Under the pieces are notes generated by a model that saw only the letters and a list, made by a program, of their open reading frames with translations, was not told where the DNA came from and did no database searches. This document shows positions 34,777 to 44,783 of a stretch of DNA of 64,000 nt, piece by piece. The stretch spans positions 4,621,691 to 4,685,690 of the forward strand of contig OY987298.1 of assembly GCA_963920635.1 (NCBI GenBank). Reading direction: 5' to 3'. This stretch comes from Pseudeuparius sepicola. Taxonomy: Eukaryota > Arthropoda > Insecta > Coleoptera > Anthribidae. The translations under genes were made by a program, and so were the position numbers. Every line of letters starts with the position of its first letter. The stretch's first letter is position 1.

Positions 34777-35413
34777 TAACAAAGTGCTGATCCACGTTAT
34801 TCCGGATAGCAACGTGCGGCCATAAGATGCAGGTGAACAAATCAGGTCTGGGCTTAGAATTACTTAACATTGACCTACTGTCTTTATTTTGCATTTATTT
34901 CGTAAAGAATGTTATGTAAATCGGTTTTGTACATTATTTTCCATAGAGTTACTTACATCTATCGATCTTGGTTACAAATGAAAGTTAGTGTAGTAGTAGG
35001 TACATATTGTACCAGTTTATAGAAAAGGAAAATTATCAAATTTAAACAAGTCGTTACTTCAACAAACGAAAGAACTTTGACTAGTGACCTTAGAACTGCT
35101 GAGATTGATGTCACGTCAGCCACTAATTATTGAATCTATTGTTTTCCACTTTCTGGAAGGGAAGACGTTCTGGGAATACAAAACGCGGAAAACGAAGGGC
35201 AAGGGATTTCCCACAATTGAAATCTAATTCTACAATGCAAATTGATAACCTTGTAACTTTTATTTTTAAAGAGTATAGATTATAAATGTACGGGGTGTGG
35301 GCAAAAAATGTCACATTTGGTTCTGATAAATAATTTTAAGTATTGTATGTTTCCTCCCTCCCTGGATAGGTTTGTGTGTTGATATAATTATCCGACGCAT
35401 AATCCAGATGGTT
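34777..35413. other. Unassigned
   Basis: No recognisable frame, repeat or terminus. Confidence 0.35.
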
Positions 35414-35477
35414 GTTCGTAATAATATAATAGTTGCGTGTAATAATATAATAGTTGCGTGTAATAATATAATAGTGT
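35414..35477 (+). repeat. 21-bp tandem repeat, three copies
   Basis: TGTAATAATATAATAGTTGCG repeated three times with little divergence. Confidence 0.85.
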
Positions 35478-35499
35478 TAATTCACGCAAAGACATTGAA

Positions 35500-36005
35500 C
35501 ATTTTAATATGTCTTACTGCAACATCATTGATAGGTTGATGTAACAATTATTGTTGCACCACTGTGTAGTCGTTTTTGTTTGCCACTGAGTGCCTGATCG
35601 TTTGTTTTTTGTCTTATTCTTTTTATGGTGGAACACAAGTACCTTGTTGCTACTATTGTATTCATATTGCTTTCAACCACCAGATCAAACTTTTTAATGT
35701 GTTTTGTATCGTTATTTTATCATAACATTATACTTGTTTCAATATGTTATCTACATATCGATGTCTCTCTCAGGTAACATTACCTGATATATTATTTGTT
35801 TACAGAACAAAAGGAAATACTAGTTTGGTAAGTATTGTAATTTATACCTTGTTTATGTTGTTTCTCAAGTTTCCTATCTTTTAAAAAACTTTTCTAGTAT
35901 TATGTAATATATTTGTAGAGCTCTGAGGATGGTAATAAAATATACCGAAACGTCGGCAATGAACTAAGAAATTTTACAGTTTGTTATAACCCTAAATTCT
36001 AACCA
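35500..36005 (+). mobile_element. Probable Penelope-like element 3' tail
   Basis: No coding sequence is left. The identification rests on the hammerhead-like motif at 35925-35956 and its position before a short AT-rich tail, as in the PLE tails at 7-10 kb. Could be another ribozyme-bearing element. Confidence 0.35.
35925..35956 (+). ncRNA. Hammerhead-like motif
   Basis: CTGAGGA, stem GGTA/TACC around an AT loop, GAAAC, then GTC at 35954-35956: the order of a minimal hammerhead core with a very short stem III. One base of the first conserved block differs (G for U). Confidence 0.45.
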
Positions 36006-36105
36006 ACACATCAAATTATTATATAGTTTCTGAAGTGGCTGCCAATGATAAGGAAGTTTCTATGCCCCACACTTTATGTAAGTTCTTGTCATAAAACTGC
36101 TGAAG

Positions 36106-36220
36106 AAAAGATGGCATACCCTTTGCGCATGTCCAAGTACACTTTACATCGAATAAATAGTTTAAATGATTAAATATCATTCAATTTAAACTGTACTTGG
36201 ACATGCGCAAACGGTATGAC
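36106..36220. repeat. ~115-bp near-perfect hairpin
   Basis: Arms containing GCGCATGTCCAAGTAC and GTACTTGGACATGCGC, with a second inner pair AGTTTAAATGAT/ATTCAATTTAAACT. Foldback MITE of unknown family. Confidence 0.8.
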
Positions 36221-36922
36221 ACCCCGTGGAAAAAGTAAAATACAAGTTCAGCAATAATAACAATAATAGCCCTTTGGGCCCAAGCTAACGGTATGCCTAT
36301 GGTTTTCCGAGAAATTTTCAATTTTGAACTTTATTATAAAACACATGGCAGCCTGACTAACAAATACAAACTGAGCTTTAGTATTGAAAAAATGAACAAC
36401 TAAAAAAATTTTGTGTACCTATTGGCCCACTGCGAACACCTTGTTTATATAAAACTCAATTAAATGTTACAAATATTCAGAATCCTTTCAAAACCTCGAA
36501 ACTATGTCAATGCGATTAGTCTGCTCACTAGAACAATGGACCTGCAATTTTACGACTTGCTGCTAGTCGCTTCCCCACTCGGCACTCCGTATCTCAGGTG
36601 GGGGTTGCTCTACAGCCCTTCTCGACAAACGTGTAACGTGTAACTTCGAAAAAGGGTATAATAAACTCTAAATAACTTAAGTTAATATAATTGCAAAATG
36701 TTGGTGAATAATGGTTATAACTCACGCGTCGAGTATACTATGCTTTTTCCACGACTATTAAATAATGCAGGTTCGTCATTCGCCACAACGTGTATGGTTA
36801 TGAGTTAGTAGGAAGATTATGAGAGTCTCAAGCCACTCCGCCAAACCCCTATGAGGGCATCAAGCCAACAGATTTGACTTGATACCCTCATAGTATTCCT
36901 ATTTGAGTTCATAAATACACTC
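36221..36922. other. Unassigned, with a small hairpin
   Basis: 36849-36893 folds as CTATGAGGGcATCAAG / CTTGATaCCCTCATAG. Nothing else recognised. Confidence 0.4.
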
Positions 36923-36924
36923 TA

Positions 36925-37355
36925 TTCAAACTAAATGCAAGTGGCGCGTAAATATTTACATGATAGAAGCACGTGAACAATTCTGAGGGCTAATACGAGG
37001 CAGGGCAGTATTAAGGACGATCTCTATGAATTTTATAATATAAAATATTAAAATAATATGCCCCAGTATTAAGAACTTTAAAAACAAACTTTTATGGCAC
37101 ACCTAGTCATTCACTTACCTGCAAATTTCTACTATTAACACAAATCGTAGCTCCAACAATTAATAAACAGCGAAAGAATTATATCGGAAAAAAATAAAGG
37201 TCCACTTGCAACTCAATACACCTCTGTAAGAAACACCGACTCGCCCGCCGGGCCAGACTTTATTGCCGGCTGGCCAATAGCAAGCCGATCAAGTGCGTCT
37301 CACGCTATAGCCATGCAACAACTTGTGTTTATGTTTCACTTGCATTTAGTTTGAA
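36925..37355. mobile_element. TA-flanked MITE (431 bp)
   Basis: Perfect 19-bp inverted ends TTCAAACTAAATGCAAGTG flanked by TA (36923-36924, 37356-37357). GC-containing middle (CGCCCGCCGGGCC). No coding. Confidence 0.8.
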
Positions 37356-37357
37356 TA

Positions 37358-38344
37358 ACTACACACTTTTGGCTCATAAAGGGTAATATATGCAATAGCT
37401 TATCAATTTGCGAATGTATAAGGAGCGTGTTTCCCAATAGCCGTGGAATCAGAAGTTCATCTCTCGGTTCGATGTCTCTCTGTTTCATGGACAGGGTTGT
37501 ACGAAGGGCTGATCTAGCGGAGATAACGCTGTGGTCAGTTTATTAAGCGGAATCCAAGTACTTTGTTTCGGAGTTAAAGTGTGCCCGATAAAATTAATGA
37601 AATTCGCTGGGCTCCCAGGGTCCGGTGGCATTATCGTTGCTATTTTACATCACCTCGTTATCGCATGAAAGTAAATTGTCGGTTTGAATACAAAGTTGCT
37701 GAAAGTCCTGAAACGTTTACAATACGTCCACGGTCGGATTCGACAAGAGAAAAAACTTTTTTGTTTTTCATTTTAAAATAAAAAATTTTCCTTGTATTTA
37801 AACCAAGAAGAAAGTAATACGATTCCGACATTTGTAGTAACAGATTCATTAATTATTTTTCTTACCATCCTATTAATATGAAAACTAGATAATTTGATTA
37901 AAGGTTTAAAACATAGAATCGACAAACAAATGGTCTAATTAAATTGAGAGATTAAAAATTCTTACCCAAAAAGTATACTAGTAAAATTCTTCTTTTCTAC
38001 AAACTCAACAAGAACCCATATTTTTCAAATCTTTACCTGACGTAAAAGAATTAACACCAAAACCTATTAATTTATTCAAAGATGCAAACATAAAATTTGC
38101 AAAAAGTAATGTCTACAGTTGCTTACTGTTTCTAAACACCTAAAAATTTATTTGAGAAGTCAGGAGTTGTTTATAAAATTCCTTTTATTGGAATTAGACA
38201 TTTTAAAAGATAGAATAATATCACATAAAAGTAATTATTGTAGATTAAATAAAGTAAACTGGAGTGCACTTGTTGAACATTTATTAATTTTAATAATCAG
38301 ATTAACTACAATGACACAAAAATCTTACAAATTGAAAAAATATA
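37358..38344. other. Unassigned AT-rich DNA
   Basis: Open frames near 37.6-37.85 kb and 38.1-38.4 kb overlap or resemble nothing known. No termini seen. Confidence 0.3.
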
Positions 38345-38346
38345 TA

Positions 38347-39194
38347 CAGGGTGGGTCAGAATGTATAGTAAATACTTTAAAGGGGTAGGCAGGAGGGGGT
38401 CTTTCATGTATAATTTTTCAATTTGGGTTTTCCTTGCCAAGTTATTCCGGTCTACAGGGCGACCCAAAAGTATTTTTTTTTATTTATCTCAATAACGGCG
38501 CTACTTAAAAATTTGAAATTTGGTATGTGTTACCTACTTACTGGAAGACGCTTTAGGGTAGTTTATTCATTTACACACTGCCCTGAAAAAGGGTAAAAAC
38601 TAACAACCAATATTAATTTTTTTGCTCGAACTTTTTTGTGGGTCATTTTTAGGTATAACAAAAATATTATTTGTGTAGTCTTTTTATTTAGGAAACTTTT
38701 TTCCCTCTAATTTTTTTCTCGAAAACAATATTTTTCCTACAAAAAAATTATTTCATGCCAAATACAATTTTCCCGACTGTTCCAGTAAATCAAGTAAATA
38801 ATTCATAGTAGGCGGGCGTCAAATAATTTAGGTATTTTTATTGAACATTAAAACAACAAAAATATCAGGTAACAACAATTCAGATTCAGGATAAAAAAAA
38901 CATGTTACAATTCATAATAGGGGTTGTTAGTTTTTACCTTTTTTAGGGCAGTGTGTTAATGACTAAACTACTCTAAGGCGTCTTCCAGTAAGTAGATAAC
39001 ACATACAAAATTTCAAATTTTTAAGTAGCGCCGTTACTAAGATATAAATAAGAAAATACTTTTGGGTCACCCTGTAGACCCGAATAACTTGGCAAGAAAA
39101 GCCCAAATCCAAAAACTTTATATGAAAGAACCCCCTTAAAACCACCTGCCGAACACCCCTTTAAAGTATTTACTATACATTCTGACTCACCCTT
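38347..39194. mobile_element. CAGGGTGGGTCAG palindromic MITE (848 bp)
   Basis: Inverted arms of more than 200 bp with ends CAGGGTGGGTCAGAATGTAT / ATACATTCTGACTCACCCTT and TA at 38345-38346 and 39195-39196. A second MITE-like end pair (TACAGGGCGACCC and GGGTCACCCTGTA, about 38454 and 39062) lies inside, so it is composite. Confidence 0.85.
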
Positions 39195-39369
39195 TATATT
39201 CTAAACGTGTTTTTTCTTAAAATAGTAGAAATTAATAAAAATCATAATTCAATGAATAGGAAAATTTAAGTAATATTTACACATATTTGCTTCAGATATG
39301 TTGATTAATTAATTATTATACCTACACATTAATATTATTAGTTTTTCCAAATTTATAACCTAATTTTAT

Positions 39370-39625
39370 TCGTTAGACAATCTGTAAACAAAAATCTGTC
39401 AAATTTAACCAAACATTTTAACCAATTTTGACGTAGAGCCAATAATTTGTATTTGGAACCAAATTTGACCTATAAGCCATTTTGTAAACAAAAATATATC
39501 AAGTTTATAACCAAATTTGACGTATGATACATTTTGCAAATAAACAAAAATCTGTCAAATTTATATCAAAATTTTTAAACAAAAATTTGTCATGTTTGTA
39601 ACTTGTAAAGTGAACTTAAATACTT
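39370..39625 (+). repeat. Degenerate tandem repeat (TGTAAACAAAAATCTGTCAAATTT)
   Basis: About four diverged units combining AAACAAAAATCTGTCAAATTT and ACCAAATTTGACGTA words. Confidence 0.6.
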
Positions 39626-40435
39626 AAAATCATCCTAATTAGACATATTTAGACATTTTACAAACAAATATCCAAAAACAAATGAAAATTAACTAATTTT
39701 TATCAAGTCATCCATAATATAAATACGTATTTTTATAAAACTTAAAAATTATATTTTTAGATACCTTAAAAAATATCATCATTTCAAATTTTAAGTCTTG
39801 TAGAAAATACATCTGAAGATTTTTTATTATAAATTTGTCATGGATAATATGGATAGTTTTAAAACAAATCTAGCGTTAAGTAAGTAAAATTTTATATTAT
39901 ATGATATGTATACATTAGTTAAACATATTGTAGGCGTCTGGAAGAAGAAATAAACAATTCCGAAAGCTTGGCAATTCACAAATAGTTTTCTTTAAAGACC
40001 AATTTGACTGCAAACCCACTAAAAGTTCCATCTTTTATCATTTTTTAATACATTCAGTAACGAGATTTCCTTAATCTAACCAAAAAAATGGTCTTGGATA
40101 TCTGATTTTTGCGTTGGTTATAAACAATTTAACTTTTTTGTGTTTTGCAAGATAACACAAATGTTTATATTTTTCAATTATATAGAACCAGAAGGCTATT
40201 TCTAATGTAATTTCCGCAAAAAGTATGCATTTTTTCTGGTTTTCAACAAATAACTATAGTAGGATTTGAATACAGCCGTGGCGTAAAAAAGGTTAAATTA
40301 GTTCTTGCATGAAGGTATACTGTTTCTGTTGAGGGTATAGTGTTTCTGTTGATAGCCCGAACTTGCCGGCTAAGTTTCAGGTACATACCCACAAGTTTCG
40401 ACTATCTAAAACAGTCTATACCTGCGACTACAGGT
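39626..40435. other. Unassigned AT-rich DNA
   Basis: One short ATG frame at 39840 (MDNMDSFKTNLAL) is followed by GTAAGT at 39880-39885, which could act as a splice donor. No acceptor or downstream exon is recognised. Confidence 0.25.
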
Positions 40436-40915
40436 AACCGACAACCCCCCCTTTTTAAGTTATATATCTGGCATAGTTAGAAGTTGGAACCATTATATGA
40501 GGCCCCTTCCTTTGTCGGCGCCTCAGCATAGTTTCCCCAATTACTTCCCCCCGGGGCCGTAATAAGGGCCGGGGGGTTTCCCTGGCGATCGACGGTCGTA
40601 AAAGGGGGTGTGGGGGCGTGGGGGTCCCCTTTATCGGCCCATGTTTGTGGTACGTGCTCCCGCCGAGCCTGACGTATCGCCTAGAATGTACGGACGCCCG
40701 AAGAGAACACCCGATAAAATGCAAGTGGGTGAAAACGTTGGACAACAACGGATCTCCCAAAAATAATATAGACGCTCCTTTCTTATGGCACTGTAATCAA
40801 GCAGCATATATGAAGAACGAAATTAGAACTTCAAAACATATCCTTCATCGGCAACTACAGCAATATCGATGTTGATGTCCTCCCCGTAAGGGAGACATTC
40901 GCACATGGCCCATCC
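40436..40915. other. CpG-rich patch
   Basis: GC-rich (CCCCCCGGGGCCGTAATAAG, GGGCCGGGGGG, CTCCCGCCGAGCC). Frames on both strands overlap and look compositional. Lies just outside the recombinase element. Confidence 0.35.
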
Positions 40916-41033
40916 ATACAAATTGTTAACGTCGATAATATAGTTTTTCCACTACTAACCCTAAAAATCATGTATTATTGACCCATCAATAACCCGAGAA
41001 GTTGATTTTCTCTCCCGAGGTCATTAATAATTT

Positions 41034-41055
41034 ATTATTGACCAAGGTCAATAAT
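41034..41055. promoter_or_regulatory. 10-bp perfect dyad, possible recombinase-type site
   Basis: ATTATTGACC and its exact inverse are separated by AA. The half-site TATTATTGACC also occurs at about 40974 and, inverted, at about 42983. Dyads are typical of tyrosine-recombinase binding, but usual cores have 6-8 bp spacers, so the role is a guess. Confidence 0.3.
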
Positions 41056-41340
41056 GAATTGACGTCACGGGTCACTAGTAACAGGCTCTTCTATGTACGG
41101 CACAATTTCGTATTATTATACAACCCTGCTTACTTATTTCACTGATTTTTTTCAATTTGTATTAAACGCTGAACACACGCCAATGTAGATATTATTACTT
41201 GTGGACCCTGCACACAAAACAGAAATCTAACCTTCCCTTCCCCCACCTCCACCTAACCGTTCTAACCTAGTAACAACAGCTGATGAAACAACGTTTATTT
41301 AAGTATTTGGGAAAACAAAAATTACAAATTACAACTAAAA

Positions 41341-42653
41341 CTAATTATTATTATTAATGTAATAATTGACTGTGCAATTGTAACAAGTCATATTAGTTAA
41401 ACCTGTTGCAGTGCTTGTATTTGTAACCGGAATATTAATGTGTTGATTGTTTAAGTGAATATTATCCGATATTTTTTGTGTAACACTGGCGGGATTTCTC
41501 GATTCTATATTAGCAAAAGAACTAGAACTACCAATATCAAATAACTGTTCATCGCGAGGTTCATTATGACTATCATTTGGACGGATAGTGTTATCGCTCT
41601 GCGCAACTACAGGTACTGATGTAGCACTGTAAACGGGCCCTTGAACCATTTTAGCTATTCCTTTTTTAGAAGCCAGAGGTTCTTCAATATACCCTTCGGC
41701 AACAGTGGAAGATATCCAACCTCCGTGCTGTTTTACAGTTTTAAGATCGCCACCATTTTCCGCTAAAATAGTGGCCGAAGTCCTTCGGAATGAATGGCCA
41801 GTGTATCTCTCTGGTTCTGATAGTCCCAAGAAACTTGCAATCACTTTTGGCATCTTACTTATTGTATTATGGCCAATGTTCTGTCGTGTCGGCTTATTGT
41901 TCCGCAAAGTAATAAATAAGCGTGGTAAATCTGGGGTAGGCCGTTTCTGAATATACTTTTTAACAACTTCGACCCAAACTGGCTTCATGATAACAAACTT
42001 TCGTGATGTTCCATTTTGACTAGTAGAAATATCAATAACGATCATATAGTCTCGAACATCCAAGTCTTTTCGAAGCATATTACAAAGTTCGTCTGTTCTA
42101 CATGCACCAGCAACTGCGTTAATAAGTACAACCTAGTAAGTAATAAAGTAATTATTGTTTATTGTAAATTGTAAATATATGTAAAGTAGAACGAGGCATG
42201 TTTAGGTAGGTACCTTTGCTGTTAAAAACACTTCGTCTGGTGCGTCTCTCAAAAATCGTGCAATTTCATCTTCTTTAAAAACAAGTGATTTTTTCGCTAC
42301 ATAATTAGTATTTTGCCTTTTCAAAAATGCTACCAGTTTAAAATACTGTCAATGTCAATATTTTCCTTCAATGAAATCGTGGATTTTAACATAGAAAACG
42401 TTGCCCACATGCTTGATGATTTCTTGTTTTCAGCTTGCGTTTGAAAATATACCAATAATATGTTTTCAGAAATTGTTTCAATATTCTTCATTTTGCACCA
42501 GTCTTTAAACATTGTATAAGTTTTTAAGTAAACACTTTTCGACTTCTGTGGAAGCAACTGATCATTAATCTTTTGTGCCTCCTCTCTAATTTCCGGAGGA
42601 GTGCAGAATATGTTTGGCGAGGATGAGCCATCATGATAATTATTATCACACAT
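41341..42653 (-). CDS. Crypton-like tyrosine recombinase, two exons, one frameshift
   Basis: Catalyses site-specific strand exchange through a tyrosine. Exon 1 (42653-42214) encodes an N-terminal core-binding-like region (YLKTYTMFKDWCKMKN, ISENILLVYF, SSSMWATFSMLKSTI). A small indel near 42340 shifts the frame (DIDSI to YFKLVAFLKRQN), then it runs on to EVFLTAKV. An 81-bp intron (42133-42213) with GT...AG ends joins AK to VVLINAVAGACRTDEL. Exon 2 carries the full catalytic set: R in ACRTDEL, HxxR in GHSFRR, H in QHGGW, and Y in VAEGYIEE. The C-terminus is Asn/Ser-rich with CYNC and stops at 41341-41343. About 400 residues, normal for the family; near-intact and hence fairly young. Confidence 0.85.
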
Positions 42654-42659
42654 TTTTCA

Positions 42660-42875
42660 CAAAAATAATATAAACTCACAGTTGATTTAGTCAAGAATAA
42701 ATAATAATAATAATAATTAATGGCTAAATTTGACAGATAACAGTAAATAAACTTCATTTGATGAAACAAAAATCAAGGTTAACTTGATTTGTGATTAAAT
42801 AATATGAAGGAAAAAACAAAGGTAAGTTTACTATTAAAAATGCTTTACAGTTTTTTACAATAATATTTTTATGGA
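42660..42875. other. Upstream region of the recombinase gene
   Basis: AT-rich, with an (AAT)n tract at about 42698-42720. No clear TATA or initiator can be singled out. Confidence 0.4.
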
Positions 42876-42892
42876 GTGTTAGTAGTGGAAAA

Positions 42893-43024
42893 AATTGTAT
42901 ATTAACCACGGTTTAGACTGCCATTATTGCCCTCACGTCTTAAATCCCTAGGCGTTGCCTCGGGATTTAATATTGACGTTCGGGTCAATAATAGCCTCTG
43001 TCTAAACCTTGGTTAATAATATAC
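42893..43024. repeat. ~130-bp hairpin next to the recombinase element
   Basis: GTATATTAACCACGGTTTAGAC pairs with GTCTAAACCTTGGTTAATAATATAC. Inner pairs are TTATTGCCC/GGGTCAATAA and TAAATCCC/GGGATTTA around GGCGTTGCC. Overlaps the right inverted repeat of the element. Confidence 0.75.
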
Positions 43025-43084
43025 TATTTATTTTCTTTTTTTTTTAGGTCAGGAAATAATATAGCAACAAATACGTTTTGCAAC

Positions 43085-43404
43085 TTCCTCTCCTTTTGTC
43101 AACTAAACCGTAAATCGGTGTTACCTGTTTGTTTCGCCCAACAAAAGTCGAAAATTTGAAAAGCGCGATTCGCGCCCATCCCCCACATTAAAGTAATTGA
43201 AGGAGAGTCCGCTCCCATTCCGATAATTAAATCCGAATCCGTCATCGAATGATTTAAGTTTAATTTGGACGCGGCTCGGCGAGAGCCCATTAATATTAAA
43301 AAATCTTGTGACAGCCGTCGCGCGAAAGGAAAATAATTAAAACTGAATAAAAAACAGCGGCAGGGGAGCGAAGCGGTCGATCCATATCCAACGGTAGGTG
43401 CGTT
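43085..43404. other. CpG-rich patch
   Basis: CpG-rich with interspersed AATTA words (GACGCGGCTCGGCG, GATAATTAAATCCGAATCC, GGAAAATAATTAAAAC). No supported coding frame; enhancer-like composition. Confidence 0.35.
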
Positions 43405-43794
43405 TACAGGGCGTCCCTGTATAACGTCATCTCTTCCCAAGTAACATTTAAAGGTGCATAAAAAACGTGAAGACGTTGTTGCGACCAATAATACAACTTG
43501 TCTATACTGCCGTGCTTATTAGAAACGCAGTATCTACGTACTGCGCTAAAATGAGAAATCGGACGTTAAAGTTTTTGGTTAATATCTTGGAAACTAATAC
43601 TTTTTCGCTAACAAAAACTGTGTTTGTGTGAACTAACTAATATCAGAATTATACTATAGACGTCGTAAAAAACGTATATTTAATTTTTTTACTAAAAAGT
43701 CAGATACCGCGGATTTACTTCGTAAACATACCAATTGAGTTGCGACCTTTTTTAAGCAAAATGCAGTATCTACATACCTACTCATAACAATATA

Positions 43795-43918
43795 TAATAA
43801 TGGAAACGTTCATGGCATTTCAGGCACAAGGAAGGTGTAATACAAGTAGGTAATACCATAGAAGAATTTACTATGACGTAATACTTAGGCCTACTTGTCA
43901 CGAACGTTTCCATTATTA
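43795..43918. repeat. 124-bp hairpin inside element D
   Basis: Ends TAATAATGGAAACGTTC / GAACGTTTCCATTATTA with an inner pair ACAAGTAGG/CCTACTTGT. Confidence 0.8.
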
Positions 43919-44319
43919 CAAGTAATAGAGGCGTGATTTATCCTCTATATTTATAACAATAATATATCTTATATTAAATCAATTTTTTCAAGAATGGCAT
44001 CTAGGCAAATAATAGGAACAAGGTATTCTTTGCAATCTTTATTTATACATCAAAAGTACGGGGCAGGTTTTCCCAAAATATTTGCTGATTTTGTGGTAGC
44101 ACACCATTTTATTCTTTCTATCGAGGCACGGAACATTCTTAAGTAGGTCACTTTTCTTCATTGCTTTTTTCATAAGAAAATCCAATGTTTTTGTTTTATC
44201 TTCGAGAAAAGAAGTTCTGTACTCATTCTTTTTACTATCGCTGAACATAACGAGATGCGTTACATTTTCGATAATTACTATTGTTCTTAGTAGGATACAT
44301 TTATATCATTGAATATGTA

Positions 44320-44783
44320 CAGGGTGTGGTTGTAAATGCGGGGTATCTCGGTTATTTTTAGAGCCTAATATAGATAATAACTACATAGTGTTATTATTTT
44401 TGTAAAGCTTTCGACAATCTGAATATAACTAGTAGAAAATATACAGGGTGTTATATGTAAAAAATCTAAGTTTGATCCATATATCGAACACTATCAATTT
44501 TAGTAAAAAACTGAATACGGCACTGAATTCTACATGAAAATGTCTATAAGATACAGTTTTTTCCATTTCAATATCATTAACCGTTTCCAAGATACGAAGT
44601 ATGCCCCAAAAGCGCAAATTTTCAATTTCGCCCTGTATCTTAAAAACGGAGGTGCCTATGAAAAATCTGTTAACGGTATTTTTGGTTTCACAAAAAAGTA
44701 GCAACAATTCGCGAAAACCGCAACTCCCTATCTCTACAAATAACCGAGATACCCAGCATTTACAACCAAATCTGGACACCCTG
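44320..44783. mobile_element. CAGGGTG MITE (464 bp) inside element D
   Basis: Arms share GGTTGTAAATGC and GGTATCTCGGTTATTT. TA at 44318-44319 and 44784-44785. An internal TACAGGGTGTTATATG end at about 44446 suggests a further MITE remnant. Confidence 0.85.

Larger units (their letters stand above)
40936..42905 (-). mobile_element. Tyrosine-recombinase (Crypton-like) element with inverted ends
   Basis: A recombinase gene on the minus strand is enclosed by inverted repeats: TAATATAG.TTTTTCCACTACTAAC at 40936-40959 and the complement at 42878-42905. Cryptons are defined by a tyrosine recombinase and are not normally described with such terminal repeats, so the boundary is an inference. Just inside the left repeat lies the dyad ATTATTGACC-AA-GGTCAATAAT (41034-41055) and a TGACGTCA (41060-41067). 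Just outside the right repeat lies a 128-bp hairpin. Confidence 0.6.

Noticed and set aside
44039..44248. 69-codon Lys-rich minus frame in element D
   Set aside because: AT-rich chance frame with no recognisable domain.
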